Below, in pieces: positions 55,001 through 63,493 of a stretch of 64,000 nucleotides of DNA; positions within the stretch are counted from its first letter, which is position 1, and each line of letters begins with the position of its first letter. The notes under the pieces are model-generated. The model ran no database searches and was not told the DNA's origin. It saw only the letters and a list, made by a program, of their open reading frames with translations. Origin of the DNA: Cellulomonas sp. C5510 (lineage in GTDB: Bacteria; Actinomycetota; Actinomycetes; Actinomycetales; Cellulomonadaceae); assembly GCF_019797765.1 (NCBI RefSeq), contig NZ_CP081862.1, positions 2,604,001 to 2,668,000 on the forward strand, written 5' to 3'. Made by a program: the position numbers and the translations under genes.

Positions 55001-57953
55001 CCAGCACGCGGACCTCGACCCGCTGGCCGGGGCGGATGGTGACGGTGTCGTCGCGCGCCACCACCCGGTTGCTGTCGCCGGGCCGGGCGGCGATGCCGAC
55101 CCGCACCGTGGCGACCGCACGCTGCCCCGTCCAGTCCTCGACCGCGTAGGTGAACGTGTCCGTGCCGGCCTCGTCGGGCAGCGCCTCGTACTCCAGGTAG
55201 TCGGCGCCGACGGCCGTGACCCGCCCCTTCGTGCCGGCCGACGCGACGCCGAGCAGGGTGAGCCCGTCGCCGTCCGGGTCGATCCCGACGAGGGGGACCG
55301 GGATCCGCACCGTGTCGCCGGCGAAGACGCGCGCGACGAGCGCCTGGGGGCGCGGCGGCGCCTTGGTCGCGGCGTCGGACTCGTGGACGCGCACCGTGAG
55401 GGTCGCGGCGGTCTCGTTCCCGTCGGAGTCCCGGACGACGAACGTCGCGTGGACCGTCATGGGGTCCGCCGGCGCCTGGTACCGGAGCACGTCGCCGGCG
55501 ACGAACAGCAGGCCCTCCCCCTCGCCCAGCGGCTCGGCGAACTCGGGCGACAGGCTGATCTCGTCGCCGTCGGGGTCGTACGCGTCCTCCAGCACGGGTA
55601 CGGTCACGACCCCGCCGGTGCGCACGTCGGCGGTGGCGTTCGGCACGACGGGCGGCTGCGAGGACGCCAACGCCGGCACGGGCGACACGATGATCTGCCC
55701 GGTCGCGGTCTGCGTGCCGTTCGAGACGACGTACTGCAACGTGACCGGTGCCGCGAGCACACCGACGGCGGAGACCTGCACGAGCTCCCGCTTGCGCACG
55801 GCGACGCGCAACCCGTCGGGCGCGTCGACGGAGAGCAGCAGCAGGACGCCGCCGGCCGGGTCGGTGTCGTTCGCCAGGGGGGCGACCGTCGTCTGCCCGC
55901 CCTGCGGCAGGTAGGCGCGGTCCAGCACCGCGACAGGCGGCTCGGGCTCGTCGGGGCGTTCGCGCACGTCGATGCGGGCCAGCCCGACGGCCTGCTGCGG
56001 CGGTGCGGTGACCGTGAACGAGACGTAGAACGTGCCGGCGGTCGGCGCGCTGAACGAGAAGGTCCCGGCGTCGAGGTCGGGCGTGACGGTGACGCCGGTG
56101 GCCTGCTCGACACCTGCGAGCCGCACGGGCTCGCTGCCCCGGGTCCGCACGGCGTCGAGCGGCGCCAGCTCGACCTCCTGGTCGACGTACGTCACCGCGT
56201 GCAGCGGGTCCACCCGCAGGTCGGTCGAGCCGGGTGCGCGCACGTCGACGTCCAGCGTGCCCTCGGTGGTCGAGACCCCGTCCGAGACCAGCACCCGGAC
56301 GACGGTGCGGCCGAGCTCGCCGCCGTCGGCCACGTAGGTGAGGGTGCCGTCCTGTCGGAACCGTGCGGTGCCGCTCTCGGCCACGGCGCCCACCAGCGTC
56401 AGGGGGTCGCCGTCGGGGTCGCTGAAGTCGGACAGCACGGGGTAGGTCGCGGACGCGTCCTGCTCGACGCGGATCTCGCCGGTGCGCACCTGCACAGGGG
56501 GCTCGTCGATCGACGCGTCACGGACGGTGACCGTGACCTGCGCCGTCGAGGGCGCGGTCGCGCCGCGGCCGTCGCTGACGGTGTACGAGAACGTCGCGCT
56601 GCCGGACGCGCCGGCCGGGACCTCGATCTGCAGCGCGCGCCCGCCGTACACCTGGCGCAGCGTTCCCATCTCCGCGGGCAGCGGGTCGACGTCGGTGATG
56701 ACGAGGATGCCGCAGTCGGAGGACGTGTCGTTGTCGATGACCGGCAGGATCGCGGTGCGCCCGGGCCGGACGCCGAACTCGTCGTCGACGGCCGTCGGCG
56801 GTGCGCTCGTCGCGGAGCACTCCGGCACGAGCTCCTGCGTGGTCCGGTCGCCGTCGCTCTGGTCGGTCTGCTCGTCGGGCTCGTCCTCCGGGACGACGTC
56901 CTTCCACTCGGGCTCGCGGACCTCGGTGTCCTCCAGGGGCAGCCACAGCCGGCCCTCGACGACCTCGTTGAGCGCGACCACCTGCCGGTTCACCCGGAAG
57001 ACGAGCTGGTCGGCCGTCGTCACGCCGGTGAGGTCGCGCACGTCGGCACCCTGCCCGTCGCAGAGCAGCAGGTAGTTCGCGGTCGTCGTGGGCCACGCGG
57101 CGTGCGCGCACGACCCCACCCGCACCGGTGCGGCGGGCCTGCCGGCCCCGCCGGCGTCGTGCTCGGCCGACACCGACCCGGAGGACAGGTCGACCTCGAC
57201 CAGCCCCGCGCTGCCGGCGACCAGCGCGGCTCCCGCGGCAGGGCCGGGCTGCTGGAGCACGGGCTGCGCGAGACCGAGGTCGCTCGACCCGCCGGGCGTG
57301 CGCACCGTCGCGCCGTCGAGCCCCACGGGGACGTCCCCGACGGCCGTCAGCGCGTCCACGGGCCCGTCGAGCGCGGGCCCGGGCTCGACGCGGGCCGCCC
57401 CGCCGGCGACCGGCTCCAGGCGGGTCACCTCGCCGGTCTCCGCCTCGACGGCCAGCGCCGCGCCGGTCGTCGTGGCCACGGCGAGCCCTCCCGCGCCGAC
57501 GTCGGCGTCCGGCTCGTCGCTCGTCCGGAGCAGCGGCAGGTCCGCGAACGTGCGCACCCACACCTGGCCGTCGGCGTCGGTGACGGCCACGGTCCCGCCG
57601 GCCATGGACACCTGCGCCCCCGCCGGCACCGCGACCTGCGCGGCCGCCGAGACGCCCGCGGGGTCGACGACGGACACGGTGCCGGGCTCGACCACCAGCA
57701 CCTCGCCGGCGTCCTGCAGCACGTCGAACTCCGTGCTCGTCGCCACGAGGCCCGCGTTGAGCTCCTCGACCTGGGCGTTGTACCGCCCGACCTGCAGCGT
57801 GCTCGTCGACGTCAGCCACACGGCGCCGTCGTTGAGGTCCACCTGCGCGAGGGGGAAGCCAGGGTTGACCAGCGCGAGCGTCGCCACCACGGCGGGCACG
57901 GCGACCACGGCGGCCGTCGACGCGGCGCGGCGGCGGGTCCAGCGCAGGCTCAC
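52098..57953 (-). CDS. Giant membrane-anchored Ig-like/FnIII surface protein
   Basis: Protein of about 1951 residues. A short basic N-terminus and one helix (AAVVAVPAVVATLALV) anchor it with the rest outside. Residues about 35-340 form a beta-rich propeller-like region. An acidic linker follows near 355. About eleven Ig/cadherin-like repeats then run from 385 to 1450, several with the wording VRPGxxVxVxVLENDTD and DPDGDxLTL. Five fibronectin type III domains complete it from 1450 to about 1935 (LSWTAPDFRGEPITGYQV, YTFTVAAENAVG). Calcium could bind DPDGD sites. GTG 57953 overlaps the kinase stop (GTGA); GTG 57962 is an alternative. A role in surface adhesion or as an extracellular sensor or scaffold is inference from context. 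Confidence 0.88.
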   Translation of the reverse strand: MSLRWTRRRAASTAAVVAVPAVVATLALVNPGFPLAQVDLNDGAVWLTSTSTLQVGRYNAQVEELNAGLVATSTEFDVLQDAGEVLVVEPGTVSVVDPAGVSAAAQVAVPAGAQVSMAGGTVAVTDADGQVWVRTFADLPLLRTSDEPDADVGAGGLAVATTTGAALAVEAETGEVTRLEPVAGGAARVEPGPALDGPVDALTAVGDVPVGLDGATVRTPGGSSDLGLAQPVLQQPGPAAGAALVAGSAGLVEVDLSSGSVSAEHDAGGAGRPAAPVRVGSCAHAAWPTTTANYLLLCDGQGADVRDLTGVTTADQLVFRVNRQVVALNEVVEGRLWLPLEDTEVREPEWKDVVPEDEPDEQTDQSDGDRTTQELVPECSATSAPPTAVDDEFGVRPGRTAILPVIDNDTSSDCGILVITDVDPLPAEMGTLRQVYGGRALQIEVPAGASGSATFSYTVSDGRGATAPSTAQVTVTVRDASIDEPPVQVRTGEIRVEQDASATYPVLSDFSDPDGDPLTLVGAVAESGTARFRQDGTLTYVADGGELGRTVVRVLVSDGVSTTEGTLDVDVRAPGSTDLRVDPLHAVTYVDQEVELAPLDAVRTRGSEPVRLAGVEQATGVTVTPDLDAGTFSFSAPTAGTFYVSFTVTAPPQQAVGLARIDVRERPDEPEPPVAVLDRAYLPQGGQTTVAPLANDTDPAGGVLLLLSVDAPDGLRVAVRKRELVQVSAVGVLAAPVTLQYVVSNGTQTATGQIIVSPVPALASSQPPVVPNATADVRTGGVVTVPVLEDAYDPDGDEISLSPEFAEPLGEGEGLLFVAGDVLRYQAPADPMTVHATFVVRDSDGNETAATLTVRVHESDAATKAPPRPQALVARVFAGDTVRIPVPLVGIDPDGDGLTLLGVASAGTKGRVTAVGADYLEYEALPDEAGTDTFTYAVEDWTGQRAVATVRVGIAARPGDSNRVVARDDTVTIRPGQRVEVRVLENDTDVSGGTLSLLDDLEVPDGITASVVGSRLVVQGDAAGVMPIGYTAQNTRGARSGAVLTVTVDPEAPVLPPIAQDVVVPPVDTVGLTSVDVDVLAVAQNPSGPLDDLVVSVPRSAADVASVGEDGLVTVTLAATAQTIPYLLTNRSAEGVRSYAFISVPALGFFPPTARPRAPELRVASGETLTIPLSEQIQVAPGREAQVSDATQVTATRSDGSSLVVDDTTVRYTPAAGYVGPASITVPVTDATGPGDTSARTAVITLPITVYTLDDYPPVFDPAVVDVGPGEPAATVDLLAFTRGVEGASGADTYTYRLTSGQPAGFTVGLSGSRLTVASDVGTPKGTRATLQLQLGYGRSSSMDVQVELRTIASTRRVAVVNSVALGDGVQGRERVVDVLAGAYNPFPDQPLRVVSATVETPGTGTAAVSGQNVVLRPAADLVGEMVVRVRVRDATGDPAREVSAGISLRVRGKPATPAAPRIGEVRDGTVVLSWTAPDFRGEPITGYQVVASPDGTRTPCASTTCTITGLTNNVEYTFTVAAENAVGMSDPSPASAVARPDAVPDTPAPPRWTGFGDGELTAVWDAPASNGSPVTSYTLMLSPAPPGGSATVTTSGTSYTFVGLANGTAYTVQVRAHNRAPEPSAWSGVSGTEVPAGVPGEPPVTAQPVASDEGRQIDVTWAPPADNGDVVRGYRVVVAGGPGAGTFEVAASQTLYQLRNASNGAEYTFEVSARNKAGWGDPGSASAIAFGVPSAPRAPTVVRTSSDAPPGQGFVDVDWPEADGNGSLVTRYEVQTTAGSPSVVGRTARVSDLPAGARPTISVRACNARGCGAFGEGTTVDAGVVRTLPGAPTSPEIQTASPDPVTGRPAQLVLSWVAPGETGGTAVEEYEYQVAVNGAPLRAGRSTATTETIDLPQLATNGSTITLSVRARSGTGWGGWTAPPASLTVTWTEPGQPPDPGDGTDPGASG

Positions 57954-59524
57954 GGCACGCACCCCTCGGCGGGCACGGTGGACACCCGGCGGTCGGCCCG
58001 GACGATCGAGACCTCGACGCAGACCTCGGCCGCCGTCCCGTCGGAGGGCACGGTCACCGTGGTGTCGTCCACGACCGCGAGCTGCGGCTCACCGGTGGCG
58101 GTGCGCCGTCCCCACAGGTACGTGTCGCCGTCCTGCTCGTCGGGGTTCGTCCAGGTGAAGACGACCGAGCCGTCGTCCTCGCGGGTGCCGAACAGGTTGG
58201 TGGGGCTCGGCACCGTCGAGGAGACCGATCCGGCCGGCCCGGGGAAGTCGTCGTCCGGGCCGGGGTCGGGCGTGCCGTCCGGGCGGCCCGCGAGCAGCAC
58301 CACGGCGACGACGGCCGCGGCGATGACGACGACGGACCCGGCGACCGCGAGCAGGCGGCCGGTGCGCGACCGCGCCGGGACGCCGGGGCGCACCTCGCGG
58401 ACCTCCACCAGGTCGTCCCCCTCGGGCGCGCCCGGGCCGGAGGGCGCGGCGTGCGGCGCCGGCGGGGCGACCCGCGGTGCGGCGGCGTCCGGCGGCACGG
58501 TGAGGACCGGCCGCAGGCGCGTCGCGTCCGGGCCGGAACCGACGTCCACCGGCGGGCCGGCCGGCGCCGCGGACCGGGGCCCCGGCGCGACCTCGAGCAC
58601 GGGGCGGGCGCGCGTCGCGTCGGGCTCGGCGGCGGTGGGGGTCCCCGGCTCGGCGCGCACGTCCGCCACGTCCAGCGGCGTCAGGGGCAGGCCGAGGTCG
58701 GCCTCGACGGCGCGCAGGTCGTGCGCGAGGTCCAGCGCGTGCGCGTGCCGCTGCTGCGGGTCCCGGGCCATCGCCCGGGCGAGCACGGTGCGCAACCGGT
58801 CCGGGACGTCGTCCCGCGCGGGGGGCACCGGGGTGCCGCGCTCGATGCGTCCCACCAGGTCCGCGGCCTCGTTGCTGCCGCCGGGGCGCTCGAACGGCGA
58901 CCGGCCGGCGAGCGCCGAGAACAGCGTCGCCGCCAGCGAGTACACGTCGGACCGGGCATCGCCGTGCGGCCGGGCGGCCAGCAGCTCGGGCGCCGCCCAC
59001 GGGATCGACATGCCGACGGCCGGGCCGCCCGCATCCACCGTCGCGGCGATCCCGAAGTCCGCCAGCACCGGCCGGCCGAACTCGGTCGTCAGCACGTTGC
59101 CCGGCTTGATGTCGCGGTGCAGGATCCCCGCGCGGTGGGCGGTCTCGACGGCGGACGCGAGCTGCACCCCGAGACGCAGCACCTCGGCGACCTCGAACCG
59201 CTCGGCGCGGTACCGCTGCCCGAGGCCCGGCAGCGGGCAGTACTCCATGACGAGGTACGGCCGGCCGTCGGAGGCGAGGCCCGCCTGGTGCACCGTCACG
59301 ATCGAGGGGTGGTGCGAGAGCCGAGCCGTCAGGTCCGCCTCGCGCTCGAACGCGTCACGCGCGGCGTCGTCGACGCCCGCGAGCAGCACCTTGACCGCCA
59401 CCAGCCGACGGGGCAGCTCCTGCTGGTACAGGAACACGTCCGCCGATCCCCCCGCGCCGAGCAGCCGCTGCACCGTGTAGCCCGGGAGGCGCGGCGGCTG
59501 CGAGGCCTCACGTCCGCGTGTCAC
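57950..59524 (-). CDS. PknB-type transmembrane Ser/Thr protein kinase
   Basis: Protein of 524 residues. The kinase domain covers about 15-275: glycine loop LLGAGGSADV, Lys45 in VAVKVLL, catalytic LHRDIKPGNV (135-144), DFG at 156-158. The activation loop ends GMSIPWAAPELL, unlike the GTPxYMAPE of typical PknB. A Pro/Ala-rich juxtamembrane region precedes one helix near 390-413 and an exported tail of about 110 residues with an FnIII-like pattern (VVFTWTNPDEQDGDTYLWGR), not PASTA repeats. Start and stop overlap the FHA and giant-protein genes by 4 bases. It probably senses an envelope state and phosphorylates proteins read by the FHA domains. Confidence 0.93.
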   Translation of the reverse strand: MTRGREASQPPRLPGYTVQRLLGAGGSADVFLYQQELPRRLVAVKVLLAGVDDAARDAFEREADLTARLSHHPSIVTVHQAGLASDGRPYLVMEYCPLPGLGQRYRAERFEVAEVLRLGVQLASAVETAHRAGILHRDIKPGNVLTTEFGRPVLADFGIAATVDAGGPAVGMSIPWAAPELLAARPHGDARSDVYSLAATLFSALAGRSPFERPGGSNEAADLVGRIERGTPVPPARDDVPDRLRTVLARAMARDPQQRHAHALDLAHDLRAVEADLGLPLTPLDVADVRAEPGTPTAAEPDATRARPVLEVAPGPRSAAPAGPPVDVGSGPDATRLRPVLTVPPDAAAPRVAPPAPHAAPSGPGAPEGDDLVEVREVRPGVPARSRTGRLLAVAGSVVVIAAAVVAVVLLAGRPDGTPDPGPDDDFPGPAGSVSSTVPSPTNLFGTREDDGSVVFTWTNPDEQDGDTYLWGRRTATGEPQLAVVDDTTVTVPSDGTAAEVCVEVSIVRADRRVSTVPAEGCVP

Positions 59525-61008
59525 GCACCCGGCTCCAGGGTGAACGTCACGCCGTCGCCGAGGTCGACGACGTCCCCGTCGCGCACCACGACCGGCTCAC
59601 CGGCGGCGATGCGGCGCGGCGGGAGCCCGCCGGAGGACACGCTGACACCGTTGGTCGAGTACAGGTCGGTCACCAGCACGCTGCCCAGCTCGAGGCGGAC
59701 CTCGGCGTGCGTGCGGGAGATGTCGTGCTCCGGGCTCGGGACGGTCACGAGGCGCGCCTCGGCGCCCTCCGGCGCGCGGTCGGCCTGAGGCGCCCGGCCG
59801 ATGAGCACGACCCCGTCCACCGGGACCCGCACGCCGGTCGACAGCGCCAGCCGCGGGACGGGGGCCGAGGTCGCCACGGCACCGGGGCCCGCGGCCGCCG
59901 CGGACTGGCCGCCCGGGACGCCCGGCCCGGGGGCCGGCGTCGGCACCACCGCGCCCGACGGCCACTCCCCGGTCTGGGACAGCGCCCACGACGGGAGGTT
60001 CTGGCGGATGGAGGCGAGCTCCCCGCTGAGGATCGTCAGGCCGTCGTGGTCGTCGGCGGAGGCCGGTCCGGGAAGCGTGGGGGCGGGCGCCGTGGTCGGT
60101 GCGGGCGCCGGTGCCAGCGGTGCGTCGTCCGCCGCCACCGTGACCGGCGGCCACACGATCGGCTCCGCGTCGGACCCGTCCGTGCCGTCGGCGTCCTCGG
60201 CGTCGCCCGGGGCCGTCCCCCGCCCGACGGCGCGCACCGGCTCGGCGCGGGGCTGCGGCGCGACGGGCTGCGGCGCGACGGGCTCCGGCGCGACGGGCTC
60301 CGGCTCGGCGGCGCCCCCCGGGGCGACGGCGCGGTCGACGGCGGGCTCCGGGTCCGCGGACGGCACCGGCCGGACCGCACCACCGTCGTCGACGAGCTCG
60401 TCCTGCGAGGGCTCGGCGGCCGCGGTCGCGTCGCTCTCGACGACCTCGCCCGGCTCGACCTCGTGGCGGCGCGCATGTCCGGCCGGCGCCTCCGCCGCGG
60501 GAGCCGTCGCGACCGGGACGGGCGCCGCCGCGTGGACGACGGGTGCCGTCTCGGCCGGCGCGGCCGCTGCGTCGTCGGACACGCGCACCCGCACCCGCGA
60601 GGCACGCACGACGCCGCTCACGATCGGCAGCGCCGGGCCGCGGCCGGCGCCCGCCACGCGCACCGTCACCTCGTCGGCGGACCCGACCGCACGCTCCGAC
60701 CACGACACGACGTCGGGCGCGGCGAGCACCTCGGCGCGCGTGCCGCGGACCACCTCGACCTCGACGTCGCCCCGCAGCGCCGTCTGGACCGCGCCGGAGG
60801 TGAGGTCGACGGCCGCGAAGGGGTGCAGCCCGCCGATGCCGTGCCGCACGAGCGCGTCGAGCTGGGCGCCGAGCCCGCCGCCGCGCTCCGGCGCGGACGC
60901 CCAGACGTCACGCACGACCTCGGGCGGGGTGCTCGGCGCGAGCAGCAGCACGACGCCTCCCGCGACGACGGCGTACCAGTCGCCGGGGGTGTACTCGGGA
61001 ACGGTCAC
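59521..61008 (-). CDS. FHA domain protein with N-terminal unknown domain
   Basis: Protein of 495 residues, apparently cytosolic. Residues 1-130 form an unknown alpha/beta domain (GDWYAVVAGGVVLLLAPST). A long Pro/Ala/Glu linker with repeated PVAP/PQPV units follows. The FHA domain is at about 405-495 (IGRAPQ, DISRTHAEV, DLYSTNGVSV), binding phosphothreonine. GTG 61008 overlaps the phosphatase stop; the stop overlaps the kinase start. It is a likely adaptor or substrate of the kinase. Confidence 0.9.
   Translation of the reverse strand: MTVPEYTPGDWYAVVAGGVVLLLAPSTPPEVVRDVWASAPERGGGLGAQLDALVRHGIGGLHPFAAVDLTSGAVQTALRGDVEVEVVRGTRAEVLAAPDVVSWSERAVGSADEVTVRVAGAGRGPALPIVSGVVRASRVRVRVSDDAAAAPAETAPVVHAAAPVPVATAPAAEAPAGHARRHEVEPGEVVESDATAAAEPSQDELVDDGGAVRPVPSADPEPAVDRAVAPGGAAEPEPVAPEPVAPQPVAPQPRAEPVRAVGRGTAPGDAEDADGTDGSDAEPIVWPPVTVAADDAPLAPAPAPTTAPAPTLPGPASADDHDGLTILSGELASIRQNLPSWALSQTGEWPSGAVVPTPAPGPGVPGGQSAAAAGPGAVATSAPVPRLALSTGVRVPVDGVVLIGRAPQADRAPEGAEARLVTVPSPEHDISRTHAEVRLELGSVLVTDLYSTNGVSVSSGGLPPRRIAAGEPVVVRDGDVVDLGDGVTFTLEPGA
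60251..60295. repeat. 15-bp in-frame tandem repeat in the FHA linker
   Basis: Three adjacent units (60251-60265, 60266-60280, 60281-60295), the last differing by one base. They encode repeated Pro-Val-Ala-Pro-Gln/Glu. Confidence 0.82.
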
Positions 61009-61832
61009 CGAGAGTCCTCCTGGTGGCTCCGGGGTCGCGGGATCGTGGCCCCGTCGACCGTCTCGTCCCATGTCCTATCGGCATCCTCGGCACCGAAGGC
61101 AAGCCATCCGCCTGCCCCGTCCGCGAGGACCTGCGCGTCGACCACCACGGCCGTGGCGTTGTCGCGGCCGCCGGCCCCGACCGCGCGCCGCACGAGCTCG
61201 GCCGCCGCGGCGCCGCTGCCGGCGCTCGTGGCCAGCACGTCCGCGATCTCCTCCGGGGCCAGCTCGCCGCTCACGCCGTCGGAGCACACGAGCATGCGGT
61301 CACCGGGCCGGGCGGGCAGCGTCCAGTAGTCCGGCTCCGGGTCGGCACCCGTGCCCAGGGCGCGGGTCAGGACGTGGCGTTCGGGGTGACGCTCCGCGGC
61401 GGCGCGCGTGAGCGAACCCGAGTCCACGAGCTCCTGCACGACCGAGTGGTCGACCGTGAGCTGCGCGAGCTCGCCGTCCGCCCAGCGGTACACGCGGGAG
61501 TCGCCGACGTTGAAGACCAGCCAGTGCGCGGCGCCCTCGTGCTCGCCCAGGGCGACCCCGGAGACGGTCGTGCCGCCCTCACGGCGCTCGAACGTCGCCC
61601 GGATCCGCTGGGCGGCGCGCCGGAAGCAGGCGTGCAGGTCCGCGGGGTCGACGGCGCTGAGTCCCGCCAGGCGGGCGAACTCCTCGACCGCCAGCCGGCT
61701 GGCGACGTCGCCGGCCTCGTGCCCGCCCATGCCGTCGGCGACCAGGAACACCGGAGGGTGCGCGAGCAGCGCGTCCTCGTTCAGCGTCCGCACGCGCCCT
61801 CTGTCGGAGGCCGAGCCCCACGTCGTCCGCAC
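61005..61832 (-). CDS. PP2C-family Ser/Thr protein phosphatase
   Basis: Protein of 275 residues, soluble. PPM motifs are visible: GSASDRGRVRTLNEDALL, the metal-binding FLVADGMGGHEAGDVAS, FNVGDSRVYR, MLVCSDGVSGEL and GGRDNATAVVV. It should dephosphorylate substrates of the adjacent PknB-type kinase. GTG 61832 begins the family sequence directly. It is the first gene of the nine-gene cluster, so the promoter is expected in 61833-61895. The stop overlaps the FHA gene start. Confidence 0.94.
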   Translation of the reverse strand: MRTTWGSASDRGRVRTLNEDALLAHPPVFLVADGMGGHEAGDVASRLAVEEFARLAGLSAVDPADLHACFRRAAQRIRATFERREGGTTVSGVALGEHEGAAHWLVFNVGDSRVYRWADGELAQLTVDHSVVQELVDSGSLTRAAAERHPERHVLTRALGTGADPEPDYWTLPARPGDRMLVCSDGVSGELAPEEIADVLATSAGSGAAAAELVRRAVGAGGRDNATAVVVDAQVLADGAGGWLAFGAEDADRTWDETVDGATIPRPRSHQEDSR

Positions 61833-61895
61833 CTGCGCTCCCCTCGGTTCGGTCGGACACCATCCTGCCGGTACTTCACCACCATCCGGGCACCC

Positions 61896-63392
61896 CTAGA
61901 TGCCCAGCTGGTACACCCCCCAGTACGCGAGGACCACCAGCAGCGCCGCGCAGGCCACGCACGTGCCCCAGAGCACCACGTGACCGACCACGCCGCGCGT
62001 GAGCGGCTGCCCCGACAGCCGGAGCTGACGCAGCCGCACGACCACGGCCGACGCCGCGAGCACCGCCGCGAGCCCGAGCACCCGGACGACGACCCAGCCG
62101 CCCTGCACCACCCAGCCGTTGCGTTCGTACCCCAGGGCGAGCCGCGCGACCGCCACCAGGTACCAGACCAGCGCCACGACCGTACCGACCGAGGCCGCGG
62201 ACAGCAGCGCGAGCCGCCGCCCGAGCACCCGGTCGCGCCCCGGCTCGGCCGGCAGGCCCCGGACACGGCGCACGCCCACGACGACCCACCGCCCCGCCGG
62301 CAGCAGCACGACGAGTCCCACCGCCCCGAGCACGAGGAACAGCAGCACGTCGCCGTCGCCCAGCCAGCGCGGCTGCGGGACGGGCGCGGCCCAGTACAGC
62401 TGCTCCGGCTGCGCACCCGCCACGCGCGGCCAGGTGCTGCTCGTCGCGGGCAGGCCCCGCACCCAGCCGGTGAGGTCGCGCAGGAACGTCGGTGACACGT
62501 CGCCGTCCACCCGGATGCCGTGGTCCGCGCCGCGGTAGTACCGCACGGTGTACGCGGTGTTCCCGGCGATCGCGACGTCCCGGATGATCTGCTCGGCGCC
62601 CTGCACCACGGGCATGGACGCGTCCGCGGTGCCGTAGACGACCAGCACGGGCTGCGTCATGCGGCGCTGGTAGGGGGCGACGTCGAAGTCCGCGTAGTCC
62701 AGGCCGCCACCGGGCAGCGACATGCCGACGGCCCGCGGGATCGCCCGGAACACCTGCTGCGGCACCCCGGTGTTGCGCAGGTAGGAGTCGACCGCGAACG
62801 CCGCCTGCTGCCGGGGCGGCACCACCGGGGCGGAGACGAGCACGACGAAGGAGATGGCGGGCTGCTCCGCCGCCATGACCGGCGCGATCCAGGCACCCTC
62901 GCTCTCCGCGTAGACACCCACGCGGCCGGGGTCGACCCCCGGGACCGTGCGCAGCAGGTCGACCGAGCGCAGGTAGTCGTCGGCCATCGCCACGTAGTCG
63001 CGGTGCCGCAGCGTGTACGTGTCCAGGCGCTTGTCCGGGACCAGCGTCGCGACCCCGGCCTCCGCGAGCACCCGCGCCTGGTCGACGAACGCATCCGCGA
63101 ACCGGCCCGTGCCCGCTCCGTGCACGAACACCACGCCGGGCACCTCGTCCCCCGCGCCCACGGGCAGCAGCAGGCGGGCCTCGACGGTCGCCCCGTCGAG
63201 CTCGACGTCCACCACGGACGACCGCACCTCGTACGGGCCGGTCCGGGGAGCGCCGGGGATCGCCGTGTCGGCGGCCTGCACCGTCAGCGGGTCGGTCATC
63301 GGGACCGGGGCCCACTGCGGCCCCATGAGAGCACCGAGCACCGCGAGGACGATCGCCCCCACGACGGCTCCGCCCGCGGTCCGGTAACGCAC
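61896..63392 (-). CDS. Membrane alpha/beta hydrolase with C-terminal helices
   Basis: Protein of 498 residues. One N-terminal helix leads to an exported alpha/beta-hydrolase domain (about 45-310): oxyanion region VVFVHGAGTGR, nucleophile elbow VYAESEGAW (Ser with Ala in place of the first Gly), acid VVYGTADASMP and His in RGADHGIR. About four helices then follow between 345 and 498. It is a probable esterase or thioesterase acting at the outer face of the membrane; the substrate is unknown. It is transcribed in the same direction as the kinase cluster, 63 bases upstream of the phosphatase gene, so they may be cotranscribed. Confidence 0.82.
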   Translation of the reverse strand: MRYRTAGGAVVGAIVLAVLGALMGPQWAPVPMTDPLTVQAADTAIPGAPRTGPYEVRSSVVDVELDGATVEARLLLPVGAGDEVPGVVFVHGAGTGRFADAFVDQARVLAEAGVATLVPDKRLDTYTLRHRDYVAMADDYLRSVDLLRTVPGVDPGRVGVYAESEGAWIAPVMAAEQPAISFVVLVSAPVVPPRQQAAFAVDSYLRNTGVPQQVFRAIPRAVGMSLPGGGLDYADFDVAPYQRRMTQPVLVVYGTADASMPVVQGAEQIIRDVAIAGNTAYTVRYYRGADHGIRVDGDVSPTFLRDLTGWVRGLPATSSTWPRVAGAQPEQLYWAAPVPQPRWLGDGDVLLFLVLGAVGLVVLLPAGRWVVVGVRRVRGLPAEPGRDRVLGRRLALLSAASVGTVVALVWYLVAVARLALGYERNGWVVQGGWVVVRVLGLAAVLAASAVVVRLRQLRLSGQPLTRGVVGHVVLWGTCVACAALLVVLAYWGVYQLGI

Positions 63393-63493
63393 GTCCCGAG
63401 TATCCCCGACGCGCCCGGCGTCCCGGGACCCGTCGGCGTCGGGCGCGGGAACCGCCGCGACGCGCTCCCCGTCGCCGGCCGGGCCGCTGCCGG

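Noticed and set aside
51516..59480. A 2654-codon open frame on the plus strand, opposite the surface protein and kinase genes
   Set aside because: It is antisense to several genes with clear families, has Arg/Ser/Thr-rich composition without motifs, and arises because stop codons are rare in the complementary phase of GC-rich genes. The same applies to long frames such as 20819-24064 plus and 2041-5220 minus upstream of the real starts.
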